A stretch of DNA of 34,762 nt from Limisphaerales bacterium. Its GTDB lineage: Bacteria > Verrucomicrobiota > Verrucomicrobiia > Limisphaerales > SXTU01. Both the position numbers and the translations under genes were made by a program. Every line of letters starts with the position of its first letter. Within the stretch, counting starts at the first letter, position 1. The notes below the pieces were generated by a model. The model was not told where the DNA came from and made no database searches. It saw only the letters and a list, made by a program, of their open reading frames with translations. Shown here piece by piece: positions 1 to 7,347 of this stretch. The DNA lies in NCBI GenBank assembly GCA_009773355.1, contig WRPG01000086.1, positions 1-34,762 on the forward strand, written 5' to 3'.

Positions 1-1
1 G

Positions 2-481
2 CTCGCGCCCGGCGAGCGCCGCAGCCTGGGCCTCACGCTCACCACCGCCACCGCCGGCACGCACGCGAACACCGTGGTCGCCGCCGCCGCCGGCCTCACC
101 GCCAACGCGCAGGCCGCCACGCTCTGGCGCGGTCTGGGCGCGATGCTCGTCGAGGTCGTGGATTCGCCCGACCCGATTCTCATCGGCGGCACCACCACCT
201 ACACCATCCGCATCACGAACCAGGGTTCCGCCGACCTCGTCAACGTCAACACCGTCGGCAGCTTCCCGCGCGAAATCACGCCCACCGCCGCGCAGAACGG
301 CACCATCAGCGGCGCGACCGTCCGCTTCCAGGCCATCCCGCGCATCGGCGTCGGCCAGTCCGCCACCTTCACCGTCACCGGGCGCGGCGCGGTGGAAGGC
401 GACGGCCGCGTGAAGTTCAGCTTCACCGAGGACAGCCTCGGCTCGCCCGTCATCGAAGAGGAAAGCACGCGGGTCTTTTGA
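2..481 (+). CDS. DUF11-repeat surface/exported protein, C-terminal part
   Basis: This reading frame is open from the first bases of the window and ends at TGA 479-481, so only the last ~159 residues are present. It carries a final DUF11-type beta-sandwich repeat, visible in the short motifs LVEVVDSPDPIL, TTYTIRITNQGSADLVN and the ending EEESTRVF. The same closing block recurs almost unchanged in the next gene, so the two are tandem paralogues. DUF11 proteins are usually exported and act in cell-envelope or surface structures; no enzymatic residues are visible. The N-terminus and any signal peptide lie outside the window. The family call is firm, the cellular role is unknown. Confidence 0.85.
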   Translation, partial: LAPGERRSLGLTLTTATAGTHANTVVAAAAGLTANAQAATLWRGLGAMLVEVVDSPDPILIGGTTTYTIRITNQGSADLVNVNTVGSFPREITPTAAQNGTISGATVRFQAIPRIGVGQSATFTVTGRGAVEGDGRVKFSFTEDSLGSPVIEEESTRVF

Positions 482-538
482 CTTTCTCCGGTTCCATTTG
501 GGACCGGGAACTCGGCAACCACCAACCAAAGCAACATC

Positions 539-2059
539 GTGAAAAAACTCGTCTGGCTCGCCCTTACCCTCGCCTGCGGCGTCGCGCTCCTGGCACGCGC
601 GGACGACGACGGCGTCAACATTGGCCGCTCGATTGACCTCATTGAGCGGAACAAAGTGGATTTCCCGCTCATCAAGCCGCCCGCGCCGGCCCCGACTCCG
701 CGTCCGGTGACGATGGCGACCGCCGCCAGCCATTCCGGCAACGTGCGGCTGCTCAAGCAAATGCCCGCCGAACTGACCCTTGGCCAGGAGTTCATGTATC
801 AGCTCCAGGTCATCGCCAACGAAAACGTGGCCGACGTCATCGTCCGCGACGTGGTGCCCGAGGGCGCGACCTACGTGCGCAGCGAGCCGCCCGCGCAGGT
901 GTCGGGCCGCGACCTGACGTGGAAGTTCGCCGAGATGGACGCCGGCCAGCATAAGGACATCAAGGTGTGGCTGAAGCCCGACCGCGAAGGCCGCATCGGC
1001 TCCTGCGCGACCGTCTTTGCGCTGTCGCGCGCGTGTGCCTACGGCGTCGTCGGCAAGCCCAGCGTCGCGCTCACCAAGACCGGTCCGGCCACCGCCACGC
1101 TCGGCGCGGACATCGCCTACACCATCACCGTCTCCAACCCCGGCAGCGCCATCGCGCGCGGCGTGGTCGTGACGGACAAAATCCCCGAGGGCCTCGCCCA
1201 CGCCAGCGGCCAGAGCGCGCTCACCTTCAACGTCGGCGACCTCGCGCCCGGCCAGTCCCGCACGCTCCCCGTCGTGCTGAAGGGCACCAAGCGCGGACGG
1301 CACTGCAACACCGCGAGCGCCGCGTCCGCCAATGCCGGCACCGCGAATGCCGAGGCCTGCACCACCATCCTCGTGCCCGGTGTCGAGCTGGTGAAGTCCG
1401 GCACCAAGGAGCAGTTCCTCGGCAAGGCCGCTGATTACACCGTCACCGTCAGCAACACTGGCGACACCAAGCTCACCAACCTCGTCATCACCGACACCGC
1501 CCCGGCGGCGACGCGCATCGTCTCCGCTTCCGACGCGGCGGTGAACGGCAACCAGGCCGTGTGGCGGCTGGCCGAACTGGCTCCGGGCGAGAAGAAGACC
1601 TTCCACCTGACCCTCACCTCCGCCACCGCCGGCACGCACAGCAACGTGGCCGCCGTGACCAGCGCCGAGGGCCAGCGCGCCAATGCCGAGGCCGGCACGC
1701 TTTGGCGCGGCGTCGGCGCGATCCTCGTGGAAGTGGTGGACGACCCCGACCCGATCCTCGTCGGCAACCTCACCACCTACACCGTCCGCATCACCAACCA
1801 AGGCTCGGCGGACCTGGTGAACATCAACACCATCGCCGTCTTCCCGGCGAACATCGCGCCCGTGGCCACCCAGCAGGGCACCGTCACCGGCCAGAACGTG
1901 AAGTTCCAGACCGTGCCCCGCCTGCCTTCCAAGGGCGTGGTTGAGTTCAAGCTGACCGCCCGGGGCGTCAGCGCCGGCGACACCCGCGTGAAGTTCACCT
2001 TCACCGAGGAGGGTCTCAGCTCGCCCATCGTCGAGGAGGAGAGCACCCGCGTGTTCTAA
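539..2059 (+). CDS. DUF11-repeat exported protein (506 aa)
   Basis: The protein starts at GTG 539 with a clear Sec signal peptide (MKKLVWLALTLACGVALLARA, cleavage about residue 21). After a Pro-rich spacer (about 45-60) come about four DUF11/beta-sandwich repeats, near residues 70-150, 172-275, 283-390 and 393-500. They are recognised by recurring patterns such as Y.ITVSNPG, VVVTDKIPEGL and L.PGQSRTL. The C-terminal repeat is nearly identical in pattern to that of the upstream gene and both end in EEESTRVF. No transmembrane anchor or catalytic motif is visible, so a structural envelope or surface role is the likely reading. The intergenic gap of 57 bp has no terminator, so the pair may be co-transcribed; a strong terminator follows this gene. 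Confidence 0.85.
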   Translation: MKKLVWLALTLACGVALLARADDDGVNIGRSIDLIERNKVDFPLIKPPAPAPTPRPVTMATAASHSGNVRLLKQMPAELTLGQEFMYQLQVIANENVADVIVRDVVPEGATYVRSEPPAQVSGRDLTWKFAEMDAGQHKDIKVWLKPDREGRIGSCATVFALSRACAYGVVGKPSVALTKTGPATATLGADIAYTITVSNPGSAIARGVVVTDKIPEGLAHASGQSALTFNVGDLAPGQSRTLPVVLKGTKRGRHCNTASAASANAGTANAEACTTILVPGVELVKSGTKEQFLGKAADYTVTVSNTGDTKLTNLVITDTAPAATRIVSASDAAVNGNQAVWRLAELAPGEKKTFHLTLTSATAGTHSNVAAVTSAEGQRANAEAGTLWRGVGAILVEVVDDPDPILVGNLTTYTVRITNQGSADLVNINTIAVFPANIAPVATQQGTVTGQNVKFQTVPRLPSKGVVEFKLTARGVSAGDTRVKFTFTEEGLSSPIVEEESTRVF

Positions 2060-2081
2060 GCTTCTCCGGCAAGTTCAAGGC

Positions 2082-2107
2082 AAGGCCCGGCACCCGCCGG
2101 GCCTTTT
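2082..2107 (+). terminator. Rho-independent terminator after the DUF11 pair
   Basis: A perfect 10-bp stem (AAGGCCCGGC at 2082-2091, GCCGGGCCTT at 2096-2105) with a 4-nt loop ACCC runs directly into a T-rich tail. It lies 23 bp after the stop codon of the DUF11 gene and separates it from the next transcription unit. Confidence 0.85.
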
Positions 2108-2209
2108 CCTTTGCCCGCGTGCGCTTGGCTCAAGCCGGCGGATGATGCGTTGCCCCGGCGCGCCCGCCGCCGATACGCCGCATTGTTGCTTCCCACGAGA
2201 ATTTGTCAT

Positions 2210-2239
2210 TTGCCCTGTCATGCGCCGCCTCCCTAGAGT
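2210..2239 (+). promoter_or_regulatory. Candidate promoter for the 1175-aa gene
   Basis: TTGCCC (2210-2215) and TAGAGT (2234-2239) are separated by 18 nt. The -10-like hexamer ends only 9 nt before the ATG at 2249, and there is no Shine-Dalgarno sequence, so a nearly leaderless transcript is likely. The same arrangement recurs at several other genes in the window. Confidence 0.45.
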
Positions 2240-2248
2240 CCGCCTCGC

Positions 2249-5200
2249 ATGAAGGCTGACTTGCAGCGCGCCATCGGCCTCGGTGGCAACGCCTCCCCGC
2301 TCACCGACCCCAAGCTCGTCACCTACATCAACCTCAAGCTCGCCGCGCTCGGCTGCCCCACGCTCGACACGGCGGACGCGGCGGAGTTCCACGACCTCAC
2401 CGAGTCGCTCCTCGCGCGGCATCGCGAGACGGAGCGGCTGCTTTCCGACTACCAGGCACCGGTGGACTGGCGCATCCAGCAGTTCCTCGACGAATACCTG
2501 CACGAGACCGGCGTGGCTGTGCGGCTGCCGCACCAGACTTTCGTGCTGGACCGGCACGGCGTCGCGCGCGCGCTGTCGCTGCCGCCGGACAAGGATGAGT
2601 TCTGCTCCGACATTGTCAGCTCGTATCGGGTGCGGCAGGGCGTGCTGCACAACCCGGCCAAGGACAAGCGCACGACCGCCGGTGTCTTCCACGTCGCCGA
2701 GGGCGGCCTGCCGATTCCCGACGACAAGAAGGTCGTGCCCGCCCACACGTTTGGGCTGATGCTCCAGGCCGCGCTGAAGCCACCGCAGAAACTGCTGCGC
2801 CTGCCCTTCACGGCATCGCAGCCGGTGCCGGCGGAGTGCTTCGTCTCACTGCTGCTGCGGCCGCTCGTGTGTCCGGCCGTGCCGGGCTTCTGCGCGGAGA
2901 AGACGATGGAGATTCGCTTCTTCGCGCCGGGCAACCTCGTCAGCAACCTCGACTTCGTCGAAAGCATCTTCGGCAACGCGGGCGACCCGTATCTGCCGGT
3001 CAACGACGCGGCGCTGGACGTGGAGCATTGGACCGGCCACACCGGCTGCGTCATCCTCGCGCCGCATCTCACCACGGTGACGAAGAAGGACGCGGGCCTG
3101 CCGCACTGGGACAAGGCCACCGAGCGCCAGCGCCGCGACGGCATGTGCTGGCGCGGCGAGGACGAGCGCTACAACGACGGCTCCGCGTTCAAGCTCACCG
3201 CGCGCGACGAGTCCGGCGTCATCGTCACGCTCATCGCGGACAACTATTTCGGTTACTGCAAGAAGGAGGTGAAGACGCAAATCAGCTTCGCCGCGAATCT
3301 CTTCGGCCTCTGCGAGGAGGAGCACTCCGGCGGCGCGCTGGTTTTCCCGAGCTACGACCTCGGCGAGGAGTTTGCCGGCGGAGTCCATGTGCAGGACCGC
3401 GGGCACTCGTTTGAGGATGCGGCGGCGCAGTTCGCAGACGTGATGGAGCTGAAACCCGAGGGTTACGCCGTGGACCGGAAGTTCGCCGACGTGCTCTACG
3501 TGCCGGAGGACGCGAGCTTCGACCTCCGCACACAGTTGGTGACGTGGACCAACGAGCGCGGGCCGCAGAGCGTCAAGCTGCTCGCCGGGCATACTTACGT
3601 CCGGCCCAGCGGCTACAAGGTCCAGATGGAGAAGCCGGGCAACCGCGCGTGGCGGCTGGTCGGCACGCGCGGCGAAGGCACCTTCTGCCACAAGCCCTGC
3701 ACCGTCTCCGGCGGCGGCAAGTCGGAGATTTCCAAGTCGCTCTCCGACGCGATTCTGCAAGGCCCGGTCTTCGTCGCCAACTTCAGGCAGGACTTCGACA
3801 CGGTGGCCGGGCTGCTGGAGCGCGACTACTCGCAGCGCTTCCGCGACCCGGAGCGCAACGGCACGGACGCGCGCACGGTCATGAGCCGCGAGCGTTCCCT
3901 CGGCTCCGTCATCAAGCTGCTCACGCCGTCGCCGCGGGACTACGCGGACGAGTTCAACGCCTGGCTGGAGGCCATCCCGCAGTATGTGAAGGAGCTGGTC
4001 TTCGTGGTGAAGCGCTTCCACAAGCCGGAATGGGGCAAGAACTGGCGCGAGCACTTCGGCGTGGACATCGTCAACGGCGTGCCCGGCTACGAGCTGAAGT
4101 GCGACAACCGCAAGCTGGTGACCAACTACCTGCGCGTGGGCTTCGACCCCGACGGCGCGTGGCGCGTGTTCAGCCTGCGCAAGGATTTCCACCCCGCGAT
4201 GAAGCTCCAACAGGAGGACGACATCAGCGCGAGCGTGGTGGTGCCGGCGGCGGTTGTGAAGAAAGACAGCTCTCCTGCGCCCCAGCCGGCGAGCACCGAA
4301 GCGGCGGCGGGAGCAACCGCCTTCCTCACGCGCGCCTCCTTCGCCGGGCCTTCAGACCCGGGCCGCTCGCTGAAGTTCGTCCAGAACTGCGAGTATCGCC
4401 TCTTCCAGCGGCCCGACGACGCGGTGCATCGCGGCTACGACAAGCAGGCCGAGAGCGACTTCGCGCAGCCGGGCAATTTCTTCTCCAACTACCAGCCGCT
4501 CACGCGGGCCGACGCGCGGCACGAGCTGGAGGACAGCATCAACTTCGTGAAGTTCACGCCGCCGATGGCCGACCTCATCCGCGCCGCCGCGAGGGAGACG
4601 GGCCGGCCCAAGTTCTTCGTCAGCTCCGCCCAGCCGCGCCTCGTGGACGGCAAGATGACGAAGAACCCGCGCTACCTCCAAAACCGCCACGACCTCATCC
4701 ACCCGCGCGAGTTCCACCTCGCCGAGATGGCCACACGCCTCTTCCGCCGCGTGCCGACGAGCGAACCGCTGCACCGGCCCGTCAACGCCGTGCTGCCGGG
4801 CCGTCGCAACAACCCGCCGGAGCCGGGCGTGCGGCCACTGTGCGTCTTCAATCCGATTCACCATCTCGAACTGCCGGAGCTGTTCATCGAGTTCATCTCC
4901 AGCATGACCGGCAAGTCGCCGTCCACCACCGGCGCGGGTTCCGAGGGCGCGCTCACCAAGGGGCCGTTCAACGCGCTGCATCCCATCATTGACCTCAACG
5001 CCGCGCTCGTGAGCCACATCCTCACCGGCGGCGGCGTGTTCGTGACCTGCGCCGGCAGCGTCGGCCCGAATGTGCGCGTGGACCACGACATCAGCCTGCT
5101 CGTGCCCGAGCTGTGGTGCCGCATGGGGCCGGAGGAGCGCGACCCGGAGTTCATGAAGCGCGAGGGCTACCTGGAGCGCTGCGAGGACTTCGACTTCAAC

Positions 5201-5776
5201 GGCCAGCGCGTGCTCGCGAGCCGGCTCGGCTGGCGCATCACCGGGCGGTTCGTGCGCCACTACTTCGGCCGCGTCTTCAACTACCCGCACAGCGTCTTCA
5301 CCGACGAAATGCTGCGGCCCGAATTGCAGGACAAGGCGGTCTTCGCCGACGGCGTGGACAACATCGTCTCCACCGCGCGCCGCGTGGCGGAGCACTACTT
5401 CGCCGACGGCGGCATCGAACTCGCCTGCCCGCCGCTGCGCGCGCTGCTCCACATCATGCGCGACGGCCAGCACGAAGGCCGCGACCTCGCCCACCCGGAA
5501 ATCCGCGCGCTCTTCACCCGCGAGTCGCTGCTTGCGAGCGACTGGTATGCGGAGCGGCTGGCCACGAAGCAGTCCGCCGACGTGAAGTTCTGGCAACGCC
5601 GCGTGAAGAACCTCGAAGCCTTCCTCGCCCGCACCAACACGCGCGGCGTCTCCACCCAGCTCAACATCCGCGACCGCCTCGACACCGCCTGGGCCGAACT
5701 CCGCCGCGCCCAAACCCCCGAGCACCTCGCCGCCCTGCGCGGCACCCTCGGCGTGCAGCCCAGGCTGCGCGTTTGA
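2249..5776 (+). CDS. Large (1175 aa) protein, probable PPi-type phosphoenolpyruvate carboxykinase family
   Basis: The 1175-residue length and overall pattern recall the ~130-kDa pyrophosphate-dependent PEP carboxykinases described from Entamoeba and propionibacteria, which are unlike the ATP and GTP enzymes. That family interconverts oxaloacetate plus PPi with PEP, CO2 and Pi in the cytosol. Visible features: an N-terminal segment with KLAALGCPT and a WRIQQFL motif (about 25-85); a P-loop-like GGGKSEIS at 488-495, preceded by FCHKPCTVS; a Pro/Ala linker about 670-703 that looks like an insertion; FQRPDDAVHRGYDKQ after it; and a Gly/Ser-rich STTGAGSEGALTKGPFN at 892-908. There is no signal peptide or membrane segment. 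The gene reads in the same direction as the kinase module, 175 bp upstream, with a palindromic repeat between. The family call is from memory of the pattern; an uncharacterised relative of that family is the main alternative. Confidence 0.6.
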   Translation: MKADLQRAIGLGGNASPLTDPKLVTYINLKLAALGCPTLDTADAAEFHDLTESLLARHRETERLLSDYQAPVDWRIQQFLDEYLHETGVAVRLPHQTFVLDRHGVARALSLPPDKDEFCSDIVSSYRVRQGVLHNPAKDKRTTAGVFHVAEGGLPIPDDKKVVPAHTFGLMLQAALKPPQKLLRLPFTASQPVPAECFVSLLLRPLVCPAVPGFCAEKTMEIRFFAPGNLVSNLDFVESIFGNAGDPYLPVNDAALDVEHWTGHTGCVILAPHLTTVTKKDAGLPHWDKATERQRRDGMCWRGEDERYNDGSAFKLTARDESGVIVTLIADNYFGYCKKEVKTQISFAANLFGLCEEEHSGGALVFPSYDLGEEFAGGVHVQDRGHSFEDAAAQFADVMELKPEGYAVDRKFADVLYVPEDASFDLRTQLVTWTNERGPQSVKLLAGHTYVRPSGYKVQMEKPGNRAWRLVGTRGEGTFCHKPCTVSGGGKSEISKSLSDAILQGPVFVANFRQDFDTVAGLLERDYSQRFRDPERNGTDARTVMSRERSLGSVIKLLTPSPRDYADEFNAWLEAIPQYVKELVFVVKRFHKPEWGKNWREHFGVDIVNGVPGYELKCDNRKLVTNYLRVGFDPDGAWRVFSLRKDFHPAMKLQQEDDISASVVVPAAVVKKDSSPAPQPASTEAAAGATAFLTRASFAGPSDPGRSLKFVQNCEYRLFQRPDDAVHRGYDKQAESDFAQPGNFFSNYQPLTRADARHELEDSINFVKFTPPMADLIRAAARETGRPKFFVSSAQPRLVDGKMTKNPRYLQNRHDLIHPREFHLAEMATRLFRRVPTSEPLHRPVNAVLPGRRNNPPEPGVRPLCVFNPIHHLELPELFIEFISSMTGKSPSTTGAGSEGALTKGPFNALHPIIDLNAALVSHILTGGGVFVTCAGSVGPNVRVDHDISLLVPELWCRMGPEERDPEFMKREGYLERCEDFDFNGQRVLASRLGWRITGRFVRHYFGRVFNYPHSVFTDEMLRPELQDKAVFADGVDNIVSTARRVAEHYFADGGIELACPPLRALLHIMRDGQHEGRDLAHPEIRALFTRESLLASDWYAERLATKQSADVKFWQRRVKNLEAFLARTNTRGVSTQLNIRDRLDTAWAELRRAQTPEHLAALRGTLGVQPRLRV

Positions 5777-5785
5777 GCCGAAACC

Positions 5786-5885
5786 CGTGCCGGCGATTTG
5801 CAATCGCCGTCCGCGCCGTTCAGCAGGCCGAGGCGATGCGAGATTTCCAGCCCTGCTGACGGCGGTTGCAAACCGCCAGCACGGC
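5786..5885. repeat. REP-like palindromic element, family 1 (copy a)
   Basis: Two small hairpins, GGCGATT/AATCGCC (5792-5798 with 5802-5808) and GGCGGTT/AACCGCC (5861-5867 with 5871-5877), sit in opposite orientation inside outer arms GTGCCGGC...CAGCAC. The same two-hairpin design, with the core GTGCCGGCGACTTGCAGTCG, occurs at 17597-17672 and 28324-28420. It fills most of the gap before the radical-SAM gene. Confidence 0.75.
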
Positions 5886-5951
5886 GCAACCCGACCGCCC
5901 AAGCTCTCCCTTTCCGCCGCGCCTCATTGGTGCTATTCCAGCGGTGCGCCC

Positions 5952-6602
5952 ATGCACATCGCCATCAACAAGGTTCACTTCCCCGTCACCACGCTGGGGC
6001 ATGGCCGGCGGCTGGGCATCTGGACGCAGGGCTGTTCCATCCATTGCCCCGGCTGTGTGAGCCGCGACACCTGGGACACGGAACCGCGCCACCGCATCGC
6101 GCTGGACGAATTGCTCGCCGGTTGCGCCGGCTGGCTGGCGGAGGCGGACGGCGTGACCATTTCCGGCGGCGAACCGTTTGACCAGCCGGACGCGCTGCGC
6201 GAACTGCTGCAAGCGCTCCGCACCCGGTGTGCTGGTGACTTGCTGGTCTTCTCCGGCTACGCGAATGAAAAGCTCTTCGCCCAGCACGCGGACATTCTCA
6301 CACTGGCCGACGTGCTCATCTCCGAGCCGTTCGTTGCGCACGCGGGGCAAACGCTCGCGTTGCGCGGCTCGGACAACCAGCGCGTCTTCCTGCTCACGCC
6401 GCTCGCCCGCGAGCGTTATCCCGCCGACCTCGACCGGCGCGCGTGGGAGCCGCAGCGTCGCCTCGACCTGATGATGGAGGGTGACGACATCTGGATGGCG
6501 GGCATCCCGGAGCCGGGCGCGATGGCGAAGTTGCGCGACAAGCTCCGCGCGCTCGGCTACGACACCGTCACGTCCGACCAGCCCGTGAAAGTCCGCGCAT
6601 GA
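5952..6602 (+). CDS. Radical-SAM activase-like 4Fe-4S protein (216 aa)
   Basis: This short radical-SAM protein resembles the activases of the NrdG/PflA type. It has the CxxxCxxC cluster motif at C28, C32 and C35 (CSIHCPGC) and the SAM-binding GGEP motif in ISGGEPFDQP (about residues 74-83). Such enzymes cleave SAM with a [4Fe-4S] cluster to make a 5'-deoxyadenosyl radical, usually to install a glycyl radical or modify a protein. No glycyl-radical enzyme is encoded in the window, so the substrate is unknown; a neighbour in the same operon is a reasonable guess. ATG 5952 was chosen because the family begins directly with this beta-strand; the in-frame extension upstream to 5787 is only repeat sequence. 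Its stop overlaps the next start as ATGA, so translation of the two is coupled. Confidence 0.85.
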   Translation: MHIAINKVHFPVTTLGHGRRLGIWTQGCSIHCPGCVSRDTWDTEPRHRIALDELLAGCAGWLAEADGVTISGGEPFDQPDALRELLQALRTRCAGDLLVFSGYANEKLFAQHADILTLADVLISEPFVAHAGQTLALRGSDNQRVFLLTPLARERYPADLDRRAWEPQRRLDLMMEGDDIWMAGIPEPGAMAKLRDKLRALGYDTVTSDQPVKVRA

Positions 6603-7243
6603 GCCAGCGAGTGAAACACTGCGGTTGCGGCCAGGCCAACGCCGAGCACGACGCGTTCTGCGCCCGCTGCGGCCAGCCCATCTTCGACCTCGTCGCGGTC
6701 GCGACGGAGCCGCCCAAGGCGGAGGCGAAGGCGGAATCGGCACCGACTGCGGCTCCCGCTGTCGCCGCTTCCGCCAAGAAGGTCTGCCCGCTCTGCGGCA
6801 CGGTGAACGAGTCTTTCGCCCTGCTCTGCGGCGGCACGGGCTGCGGGAACGACCTGAGCGCGGTCGTGCCCAGCGGCGGCACTCCGTCGGCGGAGAAGGC
6901 GTTAGCGCAACCAGCGGCAACTTCCGCCTCCCCACCAGTTCCAAGCCTGCTTCTGTCCGTCGGCGCACAGAACTTCGAGTGTCGCGACGGCGACATCATC
7001 GGGCGCGAGGGCACCGTGGGTTGCCAGGTCTTCTCCGGCATCGGGACCGTTTCGCGACGACACGTCTCCTTCACGCAGCGCGACGGACAATGGTTTGTCA
7101 CCGCGTTGGCCGGCGTGCAGAACATCACGCAGCTCGACGGCCGCGAACTCCCGCGCGGCGCACCGCAGCCGCTCACGAGCGAGCACACTTTGAAGCTGTC
7201 CACGCAGTGCGAGGTGAGACTGAAAGTAGGGAATGGGAAATAG
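6599..7243 (+). CDS. Double zinc-ribbon FHA-domain adaptor protein (214 aa)
   Basis: Two zinc-ribbon-like cysteine sets come first (C8/C10/C21/C24 and C63/C66/C77/C82), separated by an Ala/Pro/Glu-rich linker, followed by another linker and a C-terminal FHA domain (about 117-210). The FHA signature residues are present: GR at 135-136, SRRH at 152-155 and N175 in NIT. FHA domains bind phosphothreonine, so this protein is the natural reader for the Ser/Thr kinase encoded 4 kb downstream. It starts inside the stop of the radical-SAM gene (ATGA, 6599-6602). Its last codons (GNGK, stop 7241-7243) run into the arm of a 7-nt-unit palindrome, which may have replaced the original C-terminal end. No membrane segment is visible, so it is probably cytosolic. 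Confidence 0.88.
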   Translation: MSQRVKHCGCGQANAEHDAFCARCGQPIFDLVAVATEPPKAEAKAESAPTAAPAVAASAKKVCPLCGTVNESFALLCGGTGCGNDLSAVVPSGGTPSAEKALAQPAATSASPPVPSLLLSVGAQNFECRDGDIIGREGTVGCQVFSGIGTVSRRHVSFTQRDGQWFVTALAGVQNITQLDGRELPRGAPQPLTSEHTLKLSTQCEVRLKVGNGK

Positions 7244-7296
7244 GGGATAGGAGATGGGGAGCACCGATCTTCCCTGTCTCCCATCTCCTATTCCCA
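7242..7296. repeat. Palindrome with 7-nt-unit arms (FHA/AAA junction)
   Basis: The left arm and its imperfect reverse complement share a perfect 12-bp core, ATAGGAGATGGG (7247-7258) with CCCATCTCCTAT (7280-7291), around a 21-nt loop; the outer stem continues with mismatches. Both arms read as degenerate 7-nt units (ATAGGAG, ATGGGGA, ATGGGAG, ACAGGGA). The stop codon of the FHA gene is inside the left arm. There is no T-run, so it is not a typical terminator. Confidence 0.7.
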
Positions 7297-7347
7297 ATCA
7301 CCTTTCCTGACTTGCCCGCGAAGTGCTTGTCGCTTCACTCTTGTCCC

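Noticed and set aside
2846-5902. Two long minus-strand frames (454 and 516 codons)
   Set aside because: Both are antisense to the 1175-residue protein and show no recognisable fold or start signals.
7242-7296. Palindrome after the FHA gene as a transcription terminator
   Set aside because: The stem is imperfect, the loop long and no T-run follows; the genes on both sides appear to belong to one module.
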